NCBI RefSeq assembly: GCF_003971195.1
Contig: NZ_CP034593.1
Location: 1,116,001-1,180,000, forward strand
DNA: 64,000 nucleotides
Direction of reading: 5' to 3'
Source of the DNA: Flaviflexus ciconiae
Lineage (GTDB): Bacteria; Actinomycetota; Actinomycetes; Actinomycetales; Actinomycetaceae
Shown here: positions 44,173-51,534 of the stretch, one piece after another
How positions within the stretch are numbered: the first letter of the stretch is position 1
How the letters are laid out: every line of letters starts with the position of its first letter
Translations under genes and position numbers: made by a program
Notes under the pieces: model-generated
Database searches by the model: none
Told to the model about the DNA's origin: nothing
What the model saw: the letters and a program-made list of their open reading frames with translations, nothing else

Positions 44173-45480
44173 ATGACTAACTGGCGTATCCGCGACTTCC
44201 AGCCAAGCGACCTCGATGGTTTTCTCCGTCTTTGGGAGCAGTACATCGCACAGGTCGATATCCCGGTCTATGCCCTCAACGAGGTCATTGCTTCTACCCG
44301 GGCCGATACTGCCGTTGTGGCCGTCATTGGGGAAGAGGTCGTTGGTGTCACGGTAGCTAGGGCCGCCCACGATCAGGCGTGGATCGTGTTCTTTGCGGTC
44401 GACGCGAAATTGCAACGCCGCGGCATTAGCCGCGCCATGCTCGCCGCTATTGAGCAGCGCCTTGCCTCCACGGGTATCAGCCAGATGTCGATCCTGGTTC
44501 CGGACGAGATCGAGAACATCGTGTCGCTCTCCCGTGCAGGCTTCGCCGATCAGCGTCACCTACGCTACTTCGAACGCACCATTCCCATCCGCCAGGAAGA
44601 GATCCTCCTGCTTCGGGAGCTGGGCGGGCGAATGTTGGGAAGGGACCGGTGGGATGCGATCGGTGGAATGACGACCGAGAAGGATCTGCTTGAGCGCAGG
44701 CTGATCCTTCCACTAGCCAACCCGTCTACAGCTGAACAGTTTGGTGTTGTCCCACCGCGTGCCATTGTCCTCTTTGGTCCGCCCGGTACCGGCAAGACCA
44801 CCTTCGCTAAGGCCGTGGCTTCACGGCTCGAGTGGCCCTTTGTTGAGGTCTTCCCCTCCCGCCTTGCCGCTTCCCCGAAGGGGCTTGCTGGCGAGCTGAG
44901 AGAAGCATTCGAGCGTATTGACGATCTCGATCATGCTGTCGTGTTCATTGACGAGGTGGAAGAGATCGCCTCTCGTCGCGGCGGAGAGCCGCCCTCACCA
45001 ACTCAGGCAGTCACCAACGAGTTACTCAAGGTGATCCCGAACTTCCGGGAGAAGCCCGGCAGGCTTCTCATTTGTGCCACGAACTTTATTCGGGCTCTCG
45101 ACCCAGCGTTCCTACGCCATGGCCGATTTGATTACGTCATCCCGATAGGCCTGCCCGATGAGGGGGCACGCCACGCTATCTGGCAGATGTTCATTCCCCC
45201 AACCATCAGAGAGAACCTGGATATTGAGCCGCTGGTTCAGGCAACCGACGGCTTCTCCCCCGCCGATATTGAATATGCCGCGCGTAGTGCATCGCAGGTC
45301 GCTTTCGAGCGAGCACTCGCCAACGGCCACTCGGCAGAAGATCCAGCCCCGACGATCGGTACGACCGAGGGACCAAGTGTCGATGATTACCTCTCAGCTA
45401 TCTCGCAGACCAGAGCCACGGTCTCCGCAGAGGTCGCCCGCGAGTTCGAGGAAGACATCGAGGCACTTGCACGGATCTGA
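44173..45480 (+). CDS. Fusion of a GNAT acetyltransferase and an AAA+ ATPase
   Basis: A 435-residue two-domain protein. Residues 1-140 form a GNAT domain (WRIRDFQPSDLDGFLRLWEQ; acetyl-CoA loop KLQRRGISRAML). Residues 165-400 form an AAA+ domain of the FtsH/Cdc48 type: Walker A GPPGTGKT (202-209), Walker B VVFIDEVEE (256-264), sensor-1 CATN (301-304), arginine-finger region RHGRFD (315-320) and the C-terminal lid (GFSPADIEYAARSASQVAFE). The FtsH protease part is absent. Known as a fused architecture in actinobacteria but without clear function. It may couple substrate remodelling and acetylation. AGGA precedes the start. Confidence 0.88.
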   Translation: MTNWRIRDFQPSDLDGFLRLWEQYIAQVDIPVYALNEVIASTRADTAVVAVIGEEVVGVTVARAAHDQAWIVFFAVDAKLQRRGISRAMLAAIEQRLASTGISQMSILVPDEIENIVSLSRAGFADQRHLRYFERTIPIRQEEILLLRELGGRMLGRDRWDAIGGMTTEKDLLERRLILPLANPSTAEQFGVVPPRAIVLFGPPGTGKTTFAKAVASRLEWPFVEVFPSRLAASPKGLAGELREAFERIDDLDHAVVFIDEVEEIASRRGGEPPSPTQAVTNELLKVIPNFREKPGRLLICATNFIRALDPAFLRHGRFDYVIPIGLPDEGARHAIWQMFIPPTIRENLDIEPLVQATDGFSPADIEYAARSASQVAFERALANGHSAEDPAPTIGTTEGPSVDDYLSAISQTRATVSAEVAREFEEDIEALARI

Positions 45481-45495
45481 CCTTGTCAGAGTCAG

Positions 45496-46047
45496 CTATG
45501 CGAGTCGTTCCAGGGCGTCCCGTACCGAGCCGCGAAGGATTTTCTGGATCCTCGTGACGAGCATGTCGGGGTCTTCTTGTCCATCGGTGAGGAGCCAGCG
45601 GAGCAGGTGTCCGTGAACGATCGAGGCATAGTGGTCGACAATGAACTGCCGATCAACAGTGCTTAGGACAATGTCGCCTTCTAGTTCGGTGACGATCGCT
45701 TCCATCATGAGCTGAAACTGGCCGAGGAAGAAGGCGTCGCGCCTGCGGTGAGAAAGGGAGTTCATAACGGCCTGGGTCTGCTCCATGTTTGCATTCATGT
45801 ACCGAAGCAGTTTCCGGTAGCCGTCTGCCCACTGGTCGTAGGAGGCGTGCTCCATTATGTGGTTGGCGATCTCCTGCTCAAACACCCAGGCAGCAAGATC
45901 GTAGACGTCCGCAAAATGATAGTAGAACGTCTGACGGTTGATGCCGGCCTGAGCAGTCAGGCCCGAAACCGTCACCCGGTTAAGTCGAGTGGTGAGTAGC
46001 TGTTCCTTAAGTGAGCGAGCAAGTAGCTCCTTTGTCGCCTGCGACAT
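45496..46047 (-). CDS. TetR-family regulator (DhaS-like)
   Basis: Regulator of 183 residues beginning MSQATKELLARSLKEQLLTT. The helix-turn-helix is NRVTVSGLTAQAGINRQTFY then YHFADVYDLAAWVFEQ, and the C-terminal part (VMNSLSHRRRDAFFLGQFQL, DHYASIVHGHLLRWLLTDGQ) fits the DhaS-like branch. The ATG at 46047 follows a GAGGGG purine tract; earlier in-frame ATGs would add about 138 unlikely residues running into the divergent gene. It faces the GNAT-AAA gene 15 bases from its end and stands divergent from the DUF5692 gene, its probable target. Confidence 0.85.
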   Translation of the reverse strand: MSQATKELLARSLKEQLLTTRLNRVTVSGLTAQAGINRQTFYYHFADVYDLAAWVFEQEIANHIMEHASYDQWADGYRKLLRYMNANMEQTQAVMNSLSHRRRDAFFLGQFQLMMEAIVTELEGDIVLSTVDRQFIVDHYASIVHGHLLRWLLTDGQEDPDMLVTRIQKILRGSVRDALERLA

Positions 46048-46252
46048 GGCCACCCCCTCAGAAACGTTTATACCTCCAATCATAGGACGCACGTCCCGGT
46101 TCGGCGGTAAAAGGGGCCCTGCCTGAGCTAGTAATTTCAGTGATTGCGACACCTTCGGGTTTCTGTCTATATCGCAGTGTTTAGGGCGGGTCTTAGCGTG
46201 AAAGGGAGGCGACGACGATGTCGCTAACAGTTTCAGTGACAGGACAGGAATC

Positions 46253-47230
46253 ATGTTTCTCTTCGAATCTATCCCCTGGTATTCATGGCTCATGTGGTTC
46301 GTCGTACTCGGCGCACTCATCGGCCTCAACGAGGTAACGAGAAGATGGAAGGCCGGCGGCATCGCCTTCTTCATTATTCTCCCGATCATTCTCACAATCT
46401 TTGTATGGCCAACAACTGCAGGTGCAGATTCTTCTACCGGCACCTGGTTCCACTGGGTCAAGGTCTACTCAGCTCTCGCCGGAGCTCTTGGCTTCATGGC
46501 GATCCGTTACTTCCCCAAGCTCGCAGCTAATAAGAAGGTCCTCATCTTCCCGGCAGCTATCCTCGCCATCAATATTGCCGAGGCCTGCATCCGTGACTTC
46601 CAGGTGGGAGCCATGAACGCCGACGGCATCGTCGATGGCGTGTACATGCTGTCGGGTTCTTGGAACTGGATGAACGGCGTAGCCGGTCTTCTTAACCTCG
46701 TTGCGATTTGCGGATGGGCGGGAATCTTTATTTCCAGGGACAAGTCGAAGGACATGATCTGGCCTGACATGCTCTGGTTCTGGATCATCGCCTACGACCT
46801 GTGGAACTTCGCCTACGTCTATAACTGCGTTGGTGACCATTCGTTCTACGCCGGTGGGGCACTCCTCATCTCCTGCACTATCCCCGCATTCTTCATCAAG
46901 AAGGGCGCCTGGCTCCAACACCGGGCCAACACCCTGGCCCTCTGGATGATGTTCACTATGGCGGTGCCGACATTTGTCTCCGACTCAATGTTTGCCGTCG
47001 AAACCTCCAGGAGTCCCGTCGCCCTCTTTGTCATCTCGGCACTGGCATTGGTCGCCAACGTCGCTCTCATCATCTACCAGATCCGCACAATCCTGAAGAA
47101 GCGCCTCAACCCGCTCAAGGATGAGCTGTACACGGATCACCCCGAATACAAGGCAATCGTTGCCGCAAACACCCCGGTTGAGCCTCTGGACAGCCGAATT
47201 GCCGCCGACACGTTCGACAAGATGGCGTAA
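46253..47230 (+). CDS. DUF5692-family membrane protein
   Basis: Multi-pass membrane protein of 325 residues with about nine hydrophobic segments (FESIPWYSWLMWFVVLGALI at the N terminus). Notable polar motifs inside the membrane part are NIAEACIRDFQVG and WNFAYVYNCVGDHSFYAGG. The hydrophilic C-terminal tail ends DSRIAADTFDKMA. I recognise it as DUF5692; its function is not established. Divergent from the TetR gene across 205 bases, which suggests regulated expression. AGGA lies just before the ATG. Confidence 0.8.
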   Translation: MFLFESIPWYSWLMWFVVLGALIGLNEVTRRWKAGGIAFFIILPIILTIFVWPTTAGADSSTGTWFHWVKVYSALAGALGFMAIRYFPKLAANKKVLIFPAAILAINIAEACIRDFQVGAMNADGIVDGVYMLSGSWNWMNGVAGLLNLVAICGWAGIFISRDKSKDMIWPDMLWFWIIAYDLWNFAYVYNCVGDHSFYAGGALLISCTIPAFFIKKGAWLQHRANTLALWMMFTMAVPTFVSDSMFAVETSRSPVALFVISALALVANVALIIYQIRTILKKRLNPLKDELYTDHPEYKAIVAANTPVEPLDSRIAADTFDKMA

Positions 47231-47394
47231 CCAGAACACCTGCGGAACATACTAGGTCTCCACAGGACAAGGGAAGGCTATGTCGGACTCAGTGTCCGCC
47301 ATCGGACGAGAGAATCTGCTGCGGGACCAGTCAAGCCAGTGCCAAATAAATGAATCCGTCATAGAACCCGCGGATTTACTGCGGAAAGGGCGAC

Positions 47395-47433
47395 GCGTCT
47401 GTCAGTGTGGAGTGGCCACATACTGACAGACGC
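47395..47433 (+). terminator. Terminator-like hairpin after the DUF5692 gene
   Basis: Twelve-base arms (47395-47406 with 47422-47433), extended by GTGG/CCAC inside with a two-base bulge. It lies 165 bases after the DUF5692 stop and 78 before the end of the opposing OsmC gene, so it may serve both. Confidence 0.6.
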
Positions 47434-47510
47434 TTCGCTCATTGATCCAGGGCTAGTGAAAGAGCCCGACTTCTATGAGGTTACGAGTAGTTGATTGTCG
47501 AAGGACTGAA

Positions 47511-47993
47511 CTACTTAGCGGTATTCTTCTCGTTCGACCATTCGATCTGTGGGGTGACCCCAGCATCCTTAATCAGGTTGTAGATGGGGCAGCGGCGCTC
47601 AGTCTCATTCACGAGGGTCCCGAACTGTTCAATATCAAGGTCAGCGGTGATCTTCACGGAACCAACAACGGTCTGGAAGTGCGGGGAAACGCCTTCCACA
47701 CCTTCGAAGCCACGAAGATCCAGGGTTCCGGTGATCTCAATATCGACACCGTCGATCTCGTAGCCACGTTCGGCAGCAACGGTTTCGATGACGACAGCAA
47801 TGCAACCTTCGAAAGCACCGATGAGGTACTGGAAGGGGTTCGGACCGGAGTTGTTACCGCCAAGCCCCGTGGGCTCGGAGACTCGGAAGTTGAACTCTCC
47901 AGCGGTGATATCGGTGCTTGCCTGACCGACCCAGGTTCCGGTCGTGGTGAGGGAAATGAGCTTCGGCTTGGTCTGGGTAGCGAGTGTAGTCAT
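47511..47993 (-). CDS. OsmC-family peroxiredoxin-like protein
   Basis: Predicted thiol-dependent peroxide-detoxifying protein of 160 residues. It has the two catalytic cysteines of the family: one in LIGAFEGCIAVVIETVAAER and one in ETERRCPIYNLIKDAG, plus the EPTGLGGNNSGPNPFQYL substrate-site motif. Length and motifs resemble the YhfA-like OsmC branch. It stands alone, with opposing gene ends on the right and a hairpin on the left. Confidence 0.9.
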   Translation of the reverse strand: MTTLATQTKPKLISLTTTGTWVGQASTDITAGEFNFRVSEPTGLGGNNSGPNPFQYLIGAFEGCIAVVIETVAAERGYEIDGVDIEITGTLDLRGFEGVEGVSPHFQTVVGSVKITADLDIEQFGTLVNETERRCPIYNLIKDAGVTPQIEWSNEKNTAK

Positions 47994-48445
47994 GATCTTT
48001 TTCCTTAAGTTCTTAGTTTTTGGGTGCGCTGACGCCCGCCCACACTTCGTGGGAGATTACGGGTACGCAAAACAGCGCCTTTTATTGATTGGCGGTGAGC
48101 AATATCGAGACTGCTCCGTTGAGCTCTGTGGCTACTGCGGCCTCACGCCGCGACGAACATTCGCATTCTGTCCTCCATCGAACCTGGCATTAGCACCCGC
48201 TCCGAATCTCGAAAGGTTGCTGCAGCGTCATAGAGCCAGGACTCTCGACTGCTCGCGATAGTGGTTCCAGATTAAGGGCGTCAACCCCTGCCGTCTACGC
48301 ATTCCAAAATTTGAACAAACTGCGCAGAACAGACTTTCCGCCGTACCCAGAACAGCCGTGGACAGGTTTCTAACAACAAGAATTGCTACAGATTCCATCC
48401 ACTTCCGCCGCATTTACCCCCTCGGCATTCACGTACGATTGGGCT
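47994..48445. other. Gene-free region between OsmC and DUF364 genes
   Basis: About 450 bases with the divergent promoters. Apart from the TACGAT box of the downstream gene, I see no RNA gene, repeat or plausible small protein. Confidence 0.5.
48434..48439 (+). promoter_or_regulatory. Leaderless -10 box of the DUF364 gene
   Basis: TACGAT six bases before the ATG at 48446; no Shine-Dalgarno. Confidence 0.5.
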
Positions 48446-49216
48446 ATGAGTAATCCGTGGGCCCTGTATGACAATCTCATTGACGCGATCGATGCGTCGG
48501 CCAAGGTTTCCGACTACCAGGTCGGCAACATCTGGACCCGAGTCACAGCAGATGATGGGACAAGCGGCGTTGCGATGACAACCGATGTACGGACCCGACC
48601 ATCAATCTCCACCGAGTCGCTGATTGGCCGACCGCTGAGGGAAGCCGCAATGCTGGTGCGCTCCTGGAACCTGGCGGAGGCGGGTATTGGCGTTGCCGCG
48701 ATCAATGCCTGGCACAATCATCCAGGGCGCATCCCGTCCTGCGGTTATCGTTTCCCCGAGAACACCGAAGGAACCGAAGGTGCCTTCGACACCTACGCCG
48801 AACTGGTTCAGGGTAAGAAGGTCGCCACGATCGGCCACTTCCGGTTTATCGAGAACCGCTTCGAGGGAGTGGGTGAGCTTTGCATCATTGAGCGCAGACC
48901 CCGGGACAACGACTACCCGGATACGGCAAGCGAATACATTCTGCCGGAACAGGACTTCGTTTTCATCACCGGATCAACGCTCGTCAACAAGACACTCCCC
49001 CGCCTACTCGAGCTTTCCCAAGACGCCTACGTGGTCCTCACCGGACCATCATCAACCATGTCACCAATCCTCTACGACTACGGCGTGAACGGGCTATCAG
49101 GACTCGTGTGCACCAACCCGGAGCACCTCACCGAGATTCTCCGCGGCACCGGACGCGGCTTCCCGAGCGCAGCCGGAACCATGGTCGACTTCGCAAAGGT
49201 CAAACCAGAGCTGTAA
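48446..49216 (+). CDS. DUF4213/DUF364 family protein (putative heavy-metal-chelation protein)
   Basis: A 256-residue soluble protein. The N-terminal part (1-90) resembles DUF4213 (NIWTRVTADDGTSGVAMTTD; AINAWHNHPGRI), and the rest is the Rossmann-like DUF364 domain (VATIGHFRFIENRFEGVGEL; PEQDFVFITGSTLVNKTLPR; VVLTGPSSTMSPILYDYGVN). Proteins of this family have been linked to metal chelation and small-molecule binding, but no reaction is known. The start at 48446 (MSNPWALYDNLIDAI) follows a leaderless -10 box. Confidence 0.82.
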   Translation: MSNPWALYDNLIDAIDASAKVSDYQVGNIWTRVTADDGTSGVAMTTDVRTRPSISTESLIGRPLREAAMLVRSWNLAEAGIGVAAINAWHNHPGRIPSCGYRFPENTEGTEGAFDTYAELVQGKKVATIGHFRFIENRFEGVGELCIIERRPRDNDYPDTASEYILPEQDFVFITGSTLVNKTLPRLLELSQDAYVVLTGPSSTMSPILYDYGVNGLSGLVCTNPEHLTEILRGTGRGFPSAAGTMVDFAKVKPEL

Positions 49217-49274
49217 ACCTCGTTCGTTCTGGCAACGCCAGCAGGCATAAGTGCAAAGCAAGACTCACGTCATT

Positions 49275-49320
49275 GAAAAAAGCCTATGGTCGCGGACCAG
49301 TTACAGGGCGGACATAGGCT
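49275..49320 (-). terminator. Probable terminator of pdxH
   Basis: AGCCTATG (49281-49288) pairs with CATAGGCT (49313-49320); on the minus strand the stem is followed directly by six T, as in an intrinsic terminator, 18 bases after the pdxH stop. The loop is long (24 bases). Confidence 0.55.
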
Positions 49321-49337
49321 GTCGGTACTGGCTGACA

Positions 49338-49967
49338 CTACGGAGCTAGGCGCTCCCAAGCCCACGCGCGGTCAACGACGCGGTAGCGGATCCTGTCGTG
49401 GAGCCGGTCGGGCCTGCCCTGCCAGAACTCCAGGACCTTGGGCCGTACGAGGTAGCCACCCCAGTTGTTCGGCCGGTGGGGCTCCTCACCGGATCTCTCC
49501 AGCTTCTCCACCTCATCGAGGAGCACCTGCCGACTTTCGATCACCTGAGACTGCGGGGAGGCAATGGCGCCCCGACGGGAGCCGACCGGGCGAGAGTCAA
49601 AGTACTTATCCGATTCGACATCGGTGATGCGCTCCGCCCGCCCCTCGATCCTGACCATGCGGTCGAGCGAAGCCCAGTGGAAGTTCAGGGCAACCCTCGG
49701 GTTGACCTTGATCTCAGCGGCCTTGCGGGAGTCGTAGTTCGTAAAAAAGATGATGCCCTCGGGGGTTACCTGCTTCGCGAGAACAACCCTGCTAGATGGA
49801 CCACCATGCTGATCCACGGTCGAAAGCACCATCACATTCGCGTCACGCTCGTCAGACTCGACGGCTTCCGCCAGCCACTGATCAAAAAGGGGTTTCGGGG
49901 ACGAAGGAAGGTCCGCCTCGTTCAGTTCCCCGGACTCGTAGCTGCGTCGCATATCTGAGATGTCCAT
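49338..49967 (-). CDS. pdxH: Pyridoxine/pyridoxamine 5'-phosphate oxidase
   Basis: FMN enzyme making pyridoxal 5'-phosphate. The 209-residue product has the PdxH pattern: MRRSYESGELNEADLPSSP, VVLAKQVTPEGIIFFTNYDS, FHWASLDRMVRIEGRAERI, GSRRGAIASPQSQVI, and the C-terminal signature EFWQGRPDRLHDRIRYR. Length is close to normal. The start is six bases after a TAGGAT box and lacks a Shine-Dalgarno. Confidence 0.95.
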   Translation of the reverse strand: MDISDMRRSYESGELNEADLPSSPKPLFDQWLAEAVESDERDANVMVLSTVDQHGGPSSRVVLAKQVTPEGIIFFTNYDSRKAAEIKVNPRVALNFHWASLDRMVRIEGRAERITDVESDKYFDSRPVGSRRGAIASPQSQVIESRQVLLDEVEKLERSGEEPHRPNNWGGYLVRPKVLEFWQGRPDRLHDRIRYRVVDRAWAWERLAP

Positions 49968-49973
49968 ATGAGC

Positions 49974-49979
49974 ATCCTA
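49974..49979 (-). promoter_or_regulatory. Leaderless -10 box of pdxH
   Basis: TAGGAT on the minus strand, six bases before the ATG. Confidence 0.5.
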
Positions 49980-50131
49980 TGCCCCATACCCGACCCCGAA
50001 AGACCAGAATCTCGGGGAAAAATCAGCGAGGAGATCACGTGAGCGGTCTCTTTGCTGGTCGCAATCGTGACGCCACTTTTTGGCTCCCGCCCACATGGTG
50101 GATGCTGTTGCCCAAGCCGAAACAACTAACC

Positions 50132-50158
50132 TACGATTCAGTAACCTACTGATTCGTA
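50132..50158. promoter_or_regulatory. Near-perfect palindrome upstream of bioY
   Basis: TACGATTCAGT and ACTGATTCGTA (one mismatch) with a five-base spacer, ending 17 bases before the bioY GTG. Position over the likely promoter suggests a repressor operator responding to biotin (BirA or BioQ type), but the sequence does not match a consensus I can recall. Confidence 0.55.
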
Positions 50159-50175
50159 ACTGTGAAAGGTGGCCT

Positions 50176-50751
50176 GTGACCACTCCCAACATTGCCGTCG
50201 GCGTACTGTCCGACCGGATTCCGTTCTCCCGCGCCCGTGATATCGCTCTTGTCGCGGGCGGTGCGATCTTTGTCGCTATCGCCTCCCAGATCGTGATCCC
50301 TCTCGGATTCACGCCCGTGCCTCTCTCCCTTTCAACCTTTGCGGTCATCCTGACCGGCGCAGCCCTTGGCCCGGTCAAGGCCACTCTGTCGCTTTCGCTG
50401 TACATGCTAGCCGGAATGGCGGGGGCACCGATCTTTGCGGAGCAGAGTAGCGGATGGGAGTCGGCTTCCTTCGGCTACATCATCGGCTACATCCTTGCCG
50501 CGGCGGCCGCCGGCAAGCTTGCCTCCAAGGGCTTCGACCGCTCTATCGGCAAGACTGCCCTTCTGGTTATTGCCTGCTCGGTCCTGATCTACGCCGTTGG
50601 CCTCCCCTGGCTTATGGCATTCACGGGGGCAGATCTTGTTCAGGGACTGGAAATGGGAGTTGTTCCCTTCCTCATTGGTGACGCCATCAAGGGAGCCGCC
50701 GCCATGGCACTCCTGCCCGCCACCTGGCACCTGATCGGCAAGAGCAAGTAA
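50176..50751 (+). CDS. bioY: Biotin transporter substrate-binding subunit BioY
   Basis: S-component of an ECF-type biotin importer. The 191-residue product has five or six membrane segments, beginning VTTPNIAVGVLSDRIPFSRA, with family motifs IVIPLGFTPVPLSLSTFAVI, LGPVKATLSLSLYMLAGMAG and GYIIGYILAAAAAGKLASKG, and FLIGDAIKGAAAMALLPATW at the end. The GTG at 50176 follows GAAAGG. bioM/bioN are not adjacent; BioY can work alone or with a shared ECF module. A terminator hairpin follows. Confidence 0.92.
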   Translation: MTTPNIAVGVLSDRIPFSRARDIALVAGGAIFVAIASQIVIPLGFTPVPLSLSTFAVILTGAALGPVKATLSLSLYMLAGMAGAPIFAEQSSGWESASFGYIIGYILAAAAAGKLASKGFDRSIGKTALLVIACSVLIYAVGLPWLMAFTGADLVQGLEMGVVPFLIGDAIKGAAAMALLPATWHLIGKSK

Positions 50752-50767
50752 GCATCCCCGCTCTTCG

Positions 50768-50800
50768 CACAGCCCTCGGATATTTGCCGGGGCTGTGTTG
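50768..50800 (+). terminator. Terminator after bioY
   Basis: CACAGCCCTCGG (50768-50779) pairs with CCGGGGCTGTG (50787-50797) with one bulged base, followed by TTGTT. Confidence 0.6.
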
Positions 50801-50890
50801 TTCCCGAAAGCAATCAGGGGGCACACGAGCCGGGAGGCCCGTCCCGGCAAGCATTCGCACGCCTCACCGCCCTGCCTATCCGGGCAAAGC

Positions 50891-50920
50891 AAAAGGCCCG
50901 AGCGCATTGCTCGGACCTTT
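50891..50920 (-). terminator. Terminator of the tRNA cluster
   Basis: AAAGGCCCGAGC (50892-50903) pairs with GCTCGGACCTTT (50909-50920), one mismatch; on the minus strand the stem runs into TTTTG just past the tRNA-Glu gene. Confidence 0.7.
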
Positions 50921-50924
50921 CCTG

Positions 50925-50997
50925 TACCCCGTACCGGATTTGAACCGGTGTTACCGCCGTGAGAGGGCGACGTCCTGGGCCGCTAGACGAACGGGGC
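50925..50997 (-). tRNA. tRNA-Glu (CTC), copy 1
   Basis: 73-base tRNA on the minus strand. Acceptor GCCCCGT pairs with ACGGGGT (G-T at the first pair), the D-arm contains GTCTAG, anticodon loop CTCTCAC with anticodon CTC, T-arm ACCGG TTCAAAT CCGGT. CCA is not encoded. The T-loop TTCAAAT and other features fit tRNA-Glu. Confidence 0.93.
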
Positions 50998-51045
50998 CCT
51001 AGATAACAACGTATGAAATTATCTGTAGACGGCTTGCGCCATCCG

Positions 51046-51118
51046 TACCCCGTACCGGATTTGAACCGGTGTTACCGCCGTGAGAGGGCGACGTCCTAGG
51101 CCGCTAGACGAACGGGGC
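51046..51118 (-). tRNA. tRNA-Glu (CTC), copy 2
   Basis: Same 73 bases as the other tRNA-Glu gene apart from one D-loop base (CCTAGG here on the plus strand, CCTGGG there), placed 121 bases away in the same orientation: a recent tandem duplication. Anticodon CTC, CCA not encoded. Confidence 0.93.
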
Positions 51119-51141
51119 CTATAAGTCTCCGAAGAAACTTG

Positions 51142-51213
51142 CTGGGGTACCAGGACTCGAACCTAGACTAAATGAACCAGAATCACTCGTGCTGCCAATT
51201 ACACCATACCCCA
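51142..51213 (-). tRNA. tRNA-Gln (CTG)
   Basis: 72-base tRNA on the minus strand. Acceptor TGGGGTA pairs with TACCCCA, anticodon stem AGTGA/TCATT with loop TTCTGGT (anticodon CTG), T-loop TTCGAGT, discriminator G. CCA is not fully encoded. It stands first of the three-tRNA cluster. Confidence 0.93.
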
Positions 51214-51433
51214 AGGGTTTGCCCGCAACCTCGGTTGCGCGCAGAACTAAACTCTACCGGCTCCCTATTTTGTTGGCAAAACCGGTGGGGGTGAAGGTGG
51301 TCACGGTCCGAGAAGCACCGACAGTTTCGTACCAAAAGCCCTCCGCAGCGCCGCTCCTCCCCCGCCACCGCACAGTCGAATTCGCCCTCGTAGAACTGTC
51401 GCATTCGTTCCTATAAGAGTCGACCCGGCTAAT
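51214..51433. other. Upstream region of the tRNA cluster
   Basis: About 220 bases between tRNA-Gln and the gltX terminator. It should hold the tRNA promoter; no clear box pair or gene was found. Confidence 0.4.
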
Positions 51434-51467
51434 AAACGGCCCGGCTCATTTCTGAACCGGGCCGTTT
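51434..51467 (-). terminator. Terminator of gltX
   Basis: AAACGGCCCGG (51434-51444) and CCGGGCCGTTT (51457-51467), perfect 11-bp stem with extra pairing inside. On the minus strand it is followed by TTTATT, about 70 bases after the gltX stop. Confidence 0.8.
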
Positions 51468-51534
51468 GCTTCAGCTTTATGCTCTTTGTGCGGCGTCACC
51501 GTGTGACCTCAGCTAATCGCTGTTACCGCTTCAC

